A stretch of DNA of 64,000 bases, from contig CM069457.1 in the NCBI GenBank assembly GCA_035610835.1, forward strand, positions 19,214,658-19,278,657, written 5' to 3'. This document shows positions 53,892 to 64,000 of the stretch, one piece after another; within the stretch, counting starts at the first letter, position 1; each line of letters begins with the position of its first letter. The translations under genes and the position numbers were made by a program. Source of the stretch: Ophiura sarsii (taxonomy: Eukaryota > Echinodermata > Ophiuroidea > Amphilepidida > Ophiuridae). The notes below the pieces were generated by a model that did no database searches, had not been told where the DNA came from, and saw nothing but the letters and a program-made list of their open reading frames with translations.

Positions 53892-54595
53892 AATGCTATC
53901 AACTGTTGAGTACACTCTCTGGTGGGGAGTACGTGGTGATGAGACTGCATGTGTATAGAAATTTAAAGGCAGATTTCAAGTAGGGGGCCTAAGCTTACAA
54001 TTGTAGCTAGCTTATAAGCTAGGCCCAATTGCAGGCCTAGGATACGTTGTTGTTAGGCACAGCAAATCTTTGACCATTTCAGTCATTTAGACCCCTACAT
54101 GCACAAACCTGAATGTATAATTGTTACTATCATGATGCTTGGAATGTTCACAACATCTCAATAAACAGATTAGAATCGTTTGAATACACAGACTAGGCCT
54201 AGGCCGTACTCAATTTATTAACCCACCCATTATTTATTATCAATATGCAAAAAATGTCCACTTATTAATACTTTTATTTTAGGGACAAGATTATCTATGG
54301 TCTGATCATCCCATCCTTCAATTAAACAAAATCTGATTGGGTTATATTAAACATTTTCAGGTGGGTTGGAAGTAAGCTTAAAACGTGAAACTTGACCAAT
54401 TATTTACAAGAAGTAGGCTCAACTTTCTCTTCTCTTTCTAAGGCCGCTAAATGTAACTAACCTGTATGTATAAACCTACCCCTTTTTTAACAACTGTTCA
54501 CAGTAATTCTGCTTATTAGAGATTTGTCATTAACACTTTAAAATAACATTAATTTCCTGCAAGATTTAAGAGGCCTCACTCTCTGTTCAGACTGA
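53892..54595. other. Non-coding stretch
   Basis: No gene seen; no continuation of the transposase is recognised. Confidence 0.5.
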
Positions 54596-54604
54596 ATAAA
54601 TTAT

Positions 54605-55115
54605 GAAGTAAACAACGCAAGCCAAGTCGTCCAAGAGCAAACTCGTCCATCTGAGAGTCGTCTAATTAAGGTTGTCCTACTGCAAACTCGACCAAATGTC
54701 ATAATAATCCTTGGCAATTCAACCAATACAATTTGTTTGTCTCATGACATTGACAAGTATAATTTAATTATTGGGAGTAATTATAGAATACCCTACTACA
54801 TCAATACAAAAATAGGTTACCATTGGGCTGTATGGGTTTCGGTTAGGCTTCGTGCATAGGCTTCAGGGTGAACTCCCTCCAGTTTGAGGGTTTAAAAGTT
54901 TAAAAGTAAGCCCAGGTTTGGAATGCATGCCCGGGGGGGGGGGGGTACTATTTTTAAAATTTGATTCAAGCACAAACTCGTCCATGCAAGAGTCGTCTAA
55001 TTGCAAAGTAGTCCTAATGCAAACTCGACCAAATATAAATTAAGTCATCCATGGCAAATTCAATACAACACCCTACTACATCAACACAAAAATAGGTTAC
55101 CCTTTGTGCATAGGG
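54605..55115. repeat. Diverged tandem duplication, offset ~335 bp
   Basis: ACTCGTCCAT at 54641 and 54976 opens a block containing GAGTCGTCTAATT, GCAAACTCGACCAAAT and CTACATCAAYACAAAAATAG in both copies. A poly-G run (about 54931-54943) lies between. Confidence 0.8.
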
Positions 55116-55499
55116 GTCAGGGATTTGTTTACAATTTTTAAAAAATCATTTTATTCAGTGAATTTTGCTTTATTTCGTATTAAAACGGAATATATAAATT
55201 TGGCTAAACTCATGTACGAAAAAAATAATCGCGCCCGGGGAGGGGGCGGTACTGAAATATTTTGTCAATGGATGATGCTGAGTGACCACGGGGCGGGCAC
55301 CGAGCACGCGAGCACGGCTATTTGACTGTCCCTTTCATCGTTTATGTGCTTAGTTTTACTTCATTTTTCTGTGCGATTTCAACGCGAACAACATTTGTGT
55401 CGTAACATTTGTTGCGGATTGACAACGGTGTACGTAACTCAAAATTTGTTATCATATCCGAAAGTGCAAATATGGCCACATTGGAGGCTCTAATGGGTA

Positions 55500-55890
55500 C
55501 CCGGCCCTAGGGGGTGTGCCGGGGGAGGGGGGTACTCACCTAATACGGTATACGGTGATGGAGATGTGCCGCTCTTAATGGGTCGCTTTTTTGCAAAAAA
55601 ATCCCTAAACATGGGGAATGATTTTGTGCTGGAAAAGCCCTAATAATGGTGTTATTTTTTACAAATGGGTCTATTTTCGCGAAAATTTGTGAAAATTGAG
55701 CCAATTTTCCCGATAATTGGCGAACATTGGGTCTATAATGAAGCAAAATCCTTAGAAATGGGTATCGTTTTTTCCAAATCACCCTTAGAAATGGGTAATA
55801 GGGGTTTTGAATCTCCAGCGCACACCTCGACCAAACCAAATCCGAGTACCCACGGGGAGGCGGGGGGGGGGGGGGGGGGGTGGGGGTGTT
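55500..55890. repeat. AAATGGGT-rich repeat ending in poly-G
   Basis: Words such as TAATGGGT, AAATGGGTCT and AGAAATGGGTA recur. Sequence such as GTACCCGGCC at about 55498 and GAGTACCCACGG near 55845 bounds the block and a G run follows (about 55862-55881). It is a common low-complexity transposon type; frames on both strands are spurious. Confidence 0.55.
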
Positions 55891-56591
55891 ACAATGTTGT
55901 GTGAAAAGGTCGAAATGAAACGTAATCTCGCTGTATACCTATGACAAGATCAAACACAAAATTGCCAAATACTGCCTTGGCCTGTGCCTGTATACCTTTA
56001 TAAATGATAATACCCCGGGATATAATGCCATTCACATTTCAATGTAATCTTTAACTATTGTAATTTTTTATTATAAAATAAAAAACCTTTCTTATCATTA
56101 AGATTCTCTTTCTGTTCGTGTTTTACTCTTTCTGCACTTTAGGATAGATTTGCAGGCAGCCATTTTGAAAGTACTGTAAACAACTTCTGAGCATGTGCAG
56201 ATCAATTAAAAATTTAGTGTTCACCTGGCTCTTGACCAATATGTATCTATTACTTGGATGAAATTAAATCCGGTAGTCTTACACAGAAAAAAACACCTAA
56301 TTGAGTAATTGACCATGTGTTGTTTTTTTTGTTTAAAATGGCCGACGAAAGGTGATTTTGTGCTTTATACCCTTGCTGCTAGTCCTATATAAAAAGTCTA
56401 ATGCGACTTTTCTAAACACTTTTTGCTAGCTCTTAATTTCATAGCAATGCCATGAATAAATAGTGAACATTCAAGGACAGTTTTGAGTCTCCAAAAAGGT
56501 GAGTGGGACATAAAAACGGAGGATTTTCAGGTGACTAAAATTTCGTCTAAATTGGTTCCCTTCAACATTATGCATTGAGCCGATACCCAAA
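55891..56591. other. Non-coding stretch
   Basis: No gene seen. Confidence 0.5.
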
Positions 56592-56775
56592 TCATAAACT
56601 GCTCACAAAAAGTATCGAAACACTTGATCCAATATATAACGGCTCGAAAAGGTATGCATTAATCGGAGGAAATATCCAAGTGCATAATTTTGTTCTGCGT
56701 ATTTTGACACCTCGATCGTTGAGATACGATGTTGCGGAGCGGAATTATTGTCATTTCAATGATCGTGGGTACAGG
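56592..56775. mobile_element. Single arm of the AACTGCTCACAAAAAG element
   Basis: Closely matches the left arm of 6741-7210 (TATCGAAACACTT, ACGGCTCGAAAAGGTATGCA, CGATGTTGCGGAG). It breaks off at GATCGTGGGTACAG and joins the GGGTCA array directly, so the partner arm is absent. Confidence 0.85.
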
Positions 56776-59010
56776 GGGAAAATATAAGACATGCTCCGAT
56801 TTTGACCGGATTTCTTTTATTTTGTGGGCATTGATGAGACAAGAACAAAAGTCAATCATAACGTCATAACGTTAAGGTCAAAGGTCAAGAAAAGGTCACT
56901 AGGGGTCAAATTGTAAATTTTCACTCCATACACTCAAAATACTACTTGTCCGAGAAGAAATGACTGATGATTGTCAAATACGTATCAATGTTCATATAGG
57001 TTGCTCCTGCACTAAAAGTGACATGTCACACGGGGTCACTAGGGGTTATTGACCTATACAGGGGTAAAATTGAAGACTTTCTCCGATTTTAACCGGACTT
57101 ATTTCTACTTGTGCGCATTGATAAGCCGAGAAAAAAGTCAATCATCATAACCAGGTCAAAGGTCAAGAAGAGGTCACTAGGGATCATTTCTCATAAAAAA
57201 ATCAAGGTAACCTGGTCTTAGACCAGAACAAGATCTAGTTCTTCTTCTTTCCATCTTTCTTGCAGACCCATCTACAAAATGCATCTCCTCCTACATCTTA
57301 CATGCTACAATTACCAGACTTGGTCAGTAGAATTCCCACCAAGGGTATAGGTTCATATAGGGTGTTCACCGTTTTGGGTCAAAGGTCACACAGGGGTCAC
57401 ACGGGGTCAAAATGTGATTTTCCCTTAAAACGCATTTCCAATTTAGTGAAATGACCTAGGATCGTCAACATTGGTCCACATATTCCTTATGACCGTACGC
57501 ATATATAATAGTTCGGTTTTTAAAATTAAAAATCATTTGGGGTGACTAGGGGTGACTAGGGGTCAAAATGTAAATTTTCAATTCGATCACTTAAAAGTTA
57601 AAATGCATCTTGTCTCAGAAGAAATGACTCATGACCTTCACAATTGGTCAAACAAATTCTTAGGTCCATGCACATATAGGATGTTCAGCGATTAAAAGTG
57701 ACATGTCATATGGGGTCACTAGGGGTCATTGAACTTTACAGAAGAAAAAGTTAAGACATGCTCCGATTTGAACCGGGTTTGTTGCATCTTGTTTGGTTTG
57801 ATAAGCCAAGAAAATAAGTCAAACATATTGACCAGGTCAAAGGTCAAAAAGGGGTCACTACGGGTCAAAATGTAAATTTTCAATTCGATCACTTAAAATG
57901 CATCTTGTCTCAGAGGATATGACTCATGACCTTCACAATTAATCAAAAGATTCCTTGGGTCCATGCACATATAGGGTGTTCAGCGATTAAAAGTGACATG
58001 TCATACGGGGTCACTAGAGGTCATTGAACTTTACAGAGGTAAAAGTTAAGACATACTCCGATTTGGACCGGGTTTGTTGCATCTTGTTTGGTTTGATGAG
58101 CCAAGAAAATAAGTCAATCATATTGACCAGGTCAAAGGTCAAGAAGGGGTCACTAGGGTCAAAATGTTAATTTTCACTTCTATTACTTAAAATGCTTCTC
58201 CTCCTACAGTTTACATGCTATAATCACCAGCTTTGGTCAGTAGGACCCCCTACCTGACTTACATATAGGGTCTTCACAGTTTGGGGTCAAAGGTCGCACA
58301 GGCGTCATAAGGGGTCAAAACGTGATTTTCACGCCGTTTCAATTGAGTGAAATGACCTAGGATCGTCAAAATTGGTCAACATATTCCTTATGACCGAACG
58401 CATATATAATAGTTTGGTTTTTAAAATCAAAAAATATTTGGGGTCAGTAGGGGTCAAAATGTAATTTTCACTTCTATAACTTAAAAAGCTTCTTGTTTCA
58501 GAGGAAATGACCGATGACCGTCACAATTTGTCAAAAGATTCCATGGTTCCATGCTCATATAGGGTCTTCAGCGATTAAAAGGGACATGTCATATGGGGTC
58601 GTTAGGGGTCGTTAGGGGTCATTGACCCAAACAGGGGAAAATTGTAAGACATGCTCCGATTTTGACCGGATTTGTTTCGTCTTGTATGCATTGATAAGAC
58701 AAGAAAAAAGTCAATTATTATTTTGGGGTCAAAATGTCAATTTTCACTCCAGTCAATCAAAATGCTATTTTTTTCAGGAGGCAATAACTGATGATTGTCA
58801 GAATTGAACAAAAGATTCCTCGGATCAATGTACATATATGTAGCTCCGCGACTTAAAGTGACATGCCATATGGGGTCACTAGAGGTCATTGACCTAAACA
58901 GGGGTAAAATGTAAGAAATGCTCTGATTTTGACCGGATTTGTTTCATCTTGCTAGGGATCATTTTCTCATTAAAAATCAAGGTCACCTGGTCTAAGACCG
59001 GATCAATATC
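56776..59010. repeat. Array of ~300-bp units with DR1/DR4-like GGTCA sites
   Basis: The marker CTCCGATTTTGACCGG (or close variants) recurs at about 56790, 57080, 57754, 58056, 58653 and 58920, mostly 270-340 bp or twice that apart. Each unit also has AAAAGTGACATGTCA, GGGTCACTAGGGGTCA and often AGGTCAAAGGTCA. The exact DR1 form lies at 56875, 57153, 57834 and 58129. No coding. The same family fills 61998-63440. Confidence 0.85.
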
Positions 59011-60111
59011 TAGTTATTGATTATGATGGTTGTTGAAGAGATGAAGAACACCTTTTTTGTTGTTGTGAAAAGTAGTCATATTTTCATAAAGCTAGTGCAA
59101 GAAATTACCTTTCATCTAATTCTGAGTTACATACATGTATTTTGAATATTGAAGGGTCGATTTACTTTAATTATTCAAGGTAAGTCGCTGTGAAATTGAT
59201 CTTGCATTCATTAAAGGTGACTGTTATTCTATGGATCATTTTATATCATTGGAAAGCTGATCTCTAGATTTCAAAATATATTTGTCTGATTTCCCCCCGA
59301 AACCCTGTGTGCCAAAGAAACAGTAAAAAAAGACTTAAAATCACCAATCTTTTAGCCTCCAGAGGGCCTCCTTCATACCACTGATATCAAAATGTAAACA
59401 GACCCATGATATAATGCATAGTGATGTTTGAATTTAAAATAAGATTAATATGTGAGATTCAATCACATAATATACAAACAATTTCATTTTAAATTGATCA
59501 AGTACTCCGTGCAACGACGTTTCAAAGATCAATTTCAATTAACTAATATTTCAAAATCCATGTTCTACTTCTCCGTCCTCAACATCACATACATTTACTT
59601 CTCCCTGGAAACAAGGCATTGCTGGAAATGAACGTTCTTGTAACTGTTCCTCGCTTCCATCCGATCTGTAAAAATCTAGTTATCGAGATCTGATGACACA
59701 TCGATCCTCTCGATCCATGTTTTCGGCGAAATAAGTTCCTAACATTACAAAACTGAGTTTCCGAGAAATGTGTGTTTAATTTATCTTATTAATTTGTTTG
59801 GACATACAACTTTTGGAACAGTGTCATTAGTCATACGTCCTTACATTTACACAATGATTTGAATAAAAATACAGGTAGAATTTATACATTATACAATACA
59901 AACATGATAAAATCATAGAATTTAAAAAAAAATGTATACAAGGTCACATTTATTAAGTTGGGACCCTATTGCGTCACATGCATACATTTGACAAAAATTA
60001 CATGCGATAATGCTCTAAGCCTAATAACTCAAAGTATAAATCCAAAGTGTGCAAAATGATACATTGTTAGAAAGCTGAGATATCTAGGATTGTGAATAGC
60101 TAGTGTTTGTT
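59011..60111. other. Non-coding stretch
   Basis: No gene seen. Confidence 0.5.
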
Positions 60112-60490
60112 CCAGTATACAGGGTGACTTAGGAAATATATAGGGTGTAACAAAAGAAATATTACTATGAAATGTAATTTACTGTATGCTTCCTAATTTA
60201 AACATAGTGCATTGAAATAAATATTGAACCCCAGATTTGATAAGCCAAAGGCAAGGCTCTTCCGGTCATACATTATATGTAGGGTTAATTAATTGTCAAA
60301 CGAAAATACAGGGTGATCAAATGTGTCAATTTTTACATAAAAAACTATATATTATTCTGTGTGGACAGTATGACAAAAATGTATATAAATGTTGTTTGTC
60401 AAAAGACACACTTAAATGAAGTTTATGAACATACCTTTCTGGTAGAAAGGTACAATTCATTCAAATTTTATTATACAGGGTGTCCAAAAA
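60112..60490. repeat. ACAGGGTGA motifs at ~170-bp intervals
   Basis: ATACAGGGTGACTTAGG (about 60117) with ATATAGGGTGTAAC 25 bp on, then TACAGGGTGATCAAA (about 60307) and ATACAGGGTGTCCAAA (about 60474). This is the inverse of 49536-50300, including the close pair at one end. Confidence 0.6.
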
Positions 60491-61032
60491 TGAAGAAAAC
60501 AAATTCGGCTGATTACTTACAACCTCATTTCTGTATTATGATTTGATTACAATGTTATGCCTGTCATTAATTGCACTGACATCTTGCTAACATTATAGTT
60601 GATCTATAGAAATCAGCATTGGATATTGAACAATTTGAAAACTAGTAGGGTGACGGCGATGGACATGTTAATCCTAAACACTAAAAAGTGATATTATTGT
60701 GCGGATTTGGTGGATAAAATAAGCACTTGCTAGGAAATTAGTATCAATATAATTAGCAAAGATTATCTAAAATATTAAGGACCATTCAACATTAGGTCCA
60801 ACTTCATTAAAACACTGCAGAGATATTGCCCCCCCTTCAGTTACCATTTGAAATGGGTAATAATCTGCCATTGATACATTTTCAGATGGTATTTGTTGTT
60901 TGTAATTAATTAGTAATATTAATTAATTGGGGATGTAATTAACACTAACCAAGGTTTGGTAATTACAATAATGATACTAATCACACAAAATAATAATTCA
61001 ATGAACTAATATACAAGGTTTAACCATTTATT
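60491..61032. other. Non-coding stretch
   Basis: No gene seen. Confidence 0.5.
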
Positions 61033-61505
61033 TTGCCCATCCCATTGGAAATACATGCATCCTCACACGCATGCATCCTCACCCGCCTTCACCCTGACTA
61101 ATTGTAATTTAACGAGTTACAGTAATTAATCTCAACTTGATTGATACATTTTTCTTATAGGTACTATTAAAGCAATAAATTATCTTCCAAATGAGACTAA
61201 ATATACTCAATTGTGATGTATGGTTTGAAAAATATAAGCATTTGAATGGCAAATAAGTGAAAAAATGTTGCCCATCCCATTGAAATACATAGTGTGCATC
61301 CTCACCCTCATGCATCCTCGCCCTCCTCCACCCTGACTAATTGTAATTAACGAGTTATAGTAATTAATCTCAACTTGATTTATACATTTTTCTTATAGAT
61401 ACTATTAAAGCAATAAATTATCTTCCAACTGAGACTAAATGTACTCAATTGTGATGTATGGTTTGAAAAATATAAGCATTTGAATGGCAAATAAGCGAAA
61501 AAATG
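61033..61505. repeat. 235-bp tandem duplication
   Basis: TTGCCCATCCCATTG starts at 61033 and 61268. The copies share ACCCTGACTAATTGTAATT, ATTAATCTCAACTTGATT and TGATGTATGGTTTGAAAAAT with few changes. Confidence 0.92.
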
Positions 61506-61551
61506 TGACAAATCCACCCTTTTTAGGGTCCCAACTTAAGAAATGTGACCA

Positions 61552-61771
61552 CAAGTCATGAAATGTCATAAAATGTCATGAAACTTGAAAAAATAATGTT
61601 TGACATACAGAAATGTGCACATTTCTTTATGTCAAACATTAAAAATTACCCACTGAACGACCTCCTTGATTTGTGTAATTCAACACATTAAGGCTACCTG
61701 GATAATGTGAAAGGACTTTGAAATATTGTCAGTTTTTCAAGTTTCATGACATTTTATGACCTCTTTTATAA
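61552..61771. mobile_element. Foldback sequence
   Basis: CATAAAATGTCATGAAACTT (about 61566) is inverse to AAGTTTCATGACATTTTATG (about 61739). Within it GTTTGACATACAGAAATGTG faces its complement at about 61599-61640 as a tight hairpin. No coding. Confidence 0.65.
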
Positions 61772-61997
61772 TGGTTGTAACATTGACACACATTACTTAC
61801 CGTTACACATTTGATCGGTTCTCCAGACCCTGATATTGATCGAAATTACCCCCAGTTGGTTTTGTTTCAAGTAATTGATGTCCGTCAACTGAGGAAAAAA
61901 GCACAACCTACATGGTCAACTTTTTATATTTGTCGAGAAATGACTAATATACTGTATTCGTCCCGTTTCTTTCTTCGTCTTCTTCTTTCTTCCGTCA

Positions 61998-63440
61998 TGG
62001 GACATATAGCTCCGTAACCATTGAGCCGATTTTAACCATATTTTGTCATAAGTATCCTTATGTGCACCACTACTCAGGTTGTAAAGCATAAGGGGTCAAA
62101 GGTCACACAAGGGTAACTAGGGGTCAAAACGTGATTTTGAAACGCATTTGCAATTTAGTGAAATGACCTAGGATCGTCAGAATTAGTCAACATATTTCTT
62201 TTGACCGTACGCATAATATAATAGTTCGGTTTTTTAAATCGAAAAATGTTTGGGGTCAATAGAGGTAAAAATGTAAATTTTAACTCCATTCACTCAAAAT
62301 ACTACTTGTACGAGGGAAATTGACTGAGGATACTCAGAATTGGTCAAAGGATTCCTTGGATCCATGTACATATAGGGTGCTTCTTCACTAAAAGTGACAT
62401 GTTAAACGGGGTCACTAGGGGTCAGTGAACTTTACAAGGGGAAAATATAAGGCATGCTCCGATTTTGACCGGGTTTCTTTTATTTTATGGGCATTGATGA
62501 AACAAGAACAAAAGTCAATCATACCGTTAAGGTCAAAGGTCAAAAAATGGTCATTAGGGGTCAAAATGTACATTTTCACTCCTCGCACTCAAAATACTAC
62601 TTGTCCGAGAGAAAATGACCTATGATTGTCAGAATTAGTCAAAAGATTTCTCTTATCCATGTTCATATAGGGTGCTTCTCCATTAAAAGTGACATGTCAA
62701 ACGGGGTCACCAGGGGTCATTGAACTATACAGGTGTAAAATGTAAGACATGCTCTGATTTTGACCGGATTTATTTCATCTTGTGGGCATTGATGAGATAA
62801 GAATAAAAATCAATTACAAGTTTGGGGTCAAAGGTCAAGAAAAGGTCACTAGGGGTCAAAAAGTTATTTTCACTTAAAACGCTGTTGCAATTTAGTGAAA
62901 TGACCTAGGATCGTTAGAATTGGCCAACATATTCCTGTTGACCGTACGCATATATAATAGTTTGGTTTTTAAAATCAAAAAATATTTGGGGTCACTAGGG
63001 GTCAAAATGTAATTTTTTACTATATTCACTCAAAATGCTACTTGTCCGAGAGAAAATGACTGATGATGCTCAGAATTAGTCAAAAGATTCCTTGGATCAA
63101 TGTTCATATAGGGTGCTTCTCCACTAAAAATGACAAGTCAAACGGGGTCACTAGGGGTCATTGAACTATACAGGGGAAAATATAAGACATGCTCCGATTT
63201 TGACCGGATTTCTTTTATTTTGTGGGCATTGATGAGACAAGAACAAAAGTCGATCATAACGTTAAGGTCAAAGGTCAAGAAAAGGTCACTAGGGGTAAAA
63301 ATGTAAATTTTCACTCCATACACTCAAAATATTACTTGTCCGAGAAGAAATGACTGATGATTGGCAAAAATTGTCTCAAGTTTCCATACAAATAAGAGCA
63401 TACTGTTATTAGCCGGTCAAAGGTCAACACGCCCTCGACT
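61998..63440. repeat. Second array of ~300-bp units with DR1/DR4-like GGTCA sites
   Basis: Same unit as 56776-59010. Markers CTCYGATTTTGACCGG lie at about 62458, 62753 and 63191. Exact AGGTCAAAGGTCA lies at 62530 and 63265, with one-base variants near 62094 and 62825. GGGTCACTAGGGGTCA recurs. Frames such as 62425-62625 translate the repeat. Confidence 0.85.
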
Positions 63441-63645
63441 AATATCCGTGATCTATGATCAAAATTTAGCTCTAGTATATCTTGTAATTGTATGTCAAGA
63501 TTGAAAAAATAACAGTTGTAACATGTGTGTGTGTCAAAAAAATGTTACAACCGTTACCACATAGGGTTTGTGTACAAAAAAAAAAAATTGGCATTAAGCT
63601 AGGATTCTGAAATTTTGCCCACTATCTCCCTGCTTGCTTACTTGC
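63441..63645. other. Non-coding, with a hairpin
   Basis: AACAGTTGTAACAT and ATGTTACAACCGTT (about 63511-63556) can pair around a GTGTGTGTG loop. No gene seen. Confidence 0.5.
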
Positions 63646-64000
63646 TTGCTTAAGGCGTCCCGAAGGGACACACTTCTGTGATGGCCTTCCGCACTGGTCT
63701 TTCAAGCATGCAGTGTCTCTTGTCCTGCCTATTTAGTCTTGTATCCTCTGATAAAAGTTTGATGTAATTCTTTCGTGGTGGTCCTATAGCCTTGTGTCCA
63801 TGCTTGGGTTGCCACAGGAGAACTAAGACTGCTTCCTCTTCCCTTCTGGCAAATTTGAATCTCCTCCGTCTTAGCCTCTCTGATATTGGTAGCAGGTTCT
63901 CATATATATCTTTGTTGGTTGTGTGAGATTGCCATGATACATTTAGTGTTTTTCTTAACAGGTAGGTGAGTGTAGCAACCATCCAGCGCTTTTCCAGGCA
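63646..64000 (-). pseudogene. LINE protein C-terminal region, runs off the right edge
   Basis: The minus-strand frame enters from the right edge (CLEKRWMVATLTYLLRKTLN) and reads NVSWQSHTTNKDIYENLLPI, then RRRRFKFARR, LLWQPKHGHKAIGPPRKNYI and KLLSEDTRLN. This pattern (LLRxxLNVSW ... HxTNxxLY ... RRLxFAGHxxR ... LLWxPxHGxRxxGRPxxTY) is well known from the C-termini of non-LTR retrotransposon proteins in animals. The usual GHCxR step appears as ARREEE, so the copy is altered. The reverse transcriptase should lie to the right of the window. Confidence 0.82.

Noticed and set aside
62425..62625. 66-codon frame and similar ones at 58622-58807 and 63138-63323
   Set aside because: All translate the same GGTCA-rich repeat unit.

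Overview
The window looks like nuclear DNA of a marine invertebrate animal, most likely a deuterostome such as an echinoderm or hemichordate. That is an inference from several signs: spliced genes with GT-AG introns, a Penelope-like element, L1/Tx1-like and CR1/L2-like LINEs, a tRNA-derived SINE, many Tc1/mariner-, hAT- and PIF/Harbinger-type miniature elements, long poly-G tracts, and a strong excess of the palindrome TAGGCCTA. No bacterial or organellar features are seen. Host coding density is very low. Most long open frames come from satellites, poly-G/poly-C tracts or old transposons.

1-2.75 kb is a 25-bp satellite with a higher-order organisation that decays into plain monomers toward the right. 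4.0-12.7 kb (minus strand) is the only clear host gene: five exons of an aldo-keto reductase, all with clean splice sites and compatible phases. They encode 199 codons with the full catalytic tetrad; the C-terminal exons are not visible here. Its introns are packed with inverted-repeat elements, some nested. 12.7-25 kb is mostly non-coding, with more foldback elements, a tRNA-Met-derived SINE, and a 52-nt exon-like block present twice, 4.6 kb apart.

25.1-28.1 kb is a decayed Penelope-like element: reverse transcriptase, then a separate insertion, then a GIY-YIG endonuclease, then a 3' end with a degenerate hammerhead-like fold. A 47-bp minisatellite follows, and then a second 98-bp Penelope end fragment with its own 15-bp target duplication. 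30.3-38.4 kb holds three sizeable TIR elements, a CR1/L2-like LINE tail, and degenerate minisatellites. One of the TIR elements (37430-38347) carries six copies of the palindrome GTAACRCGTGTTAC at about 178-bp spacing.

38.4-41.75 kb is a 5'-truncated L1/Tx1-like LINE (minus strand), inactivated by frameshifts and a YADD-to-YAND change, and split by a 550-bp hAT-like element with a perfect 8-bp target duplication. 43.5-47.7 kb has a 480-bp tandem duplication, a 118-bp MITE, a 1.5-kb Harbinger-like TIR element that may have captured an exon, and a region with two RFX X-box-like palindromes. 50.66-51.26 kb holds two 280-bp units bounded by AACCCTAACCCC/GGGGTTAGGGTT and carrying pol III-like boxes. 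53.6 kb is a HARBI1-type transposase fragment. 56.6-59 kb and 62-63.4 kb are arrays of about 300-bp units rich in AGGTCAAAGGTCA (DR1) and GGGTCA-N4-GGGTCA (DR4) nuclear-receptor-like sites. The right edge enters the C-terminal end of another LINE.

The genes do not form a working system together. The reductase is the resident gene and nearly everything else is mobile or repetitive DNA. The most unusual items are the ordered satellite, the palindrome-phased element, the TTAGGG-bounded units, the DR1/DR4 arrays, the duplicated exon-like block, and the SINE and LINE that share a 3' hairpin. All assignments rest on reading the sequence and on family knowledge; no database search was run.
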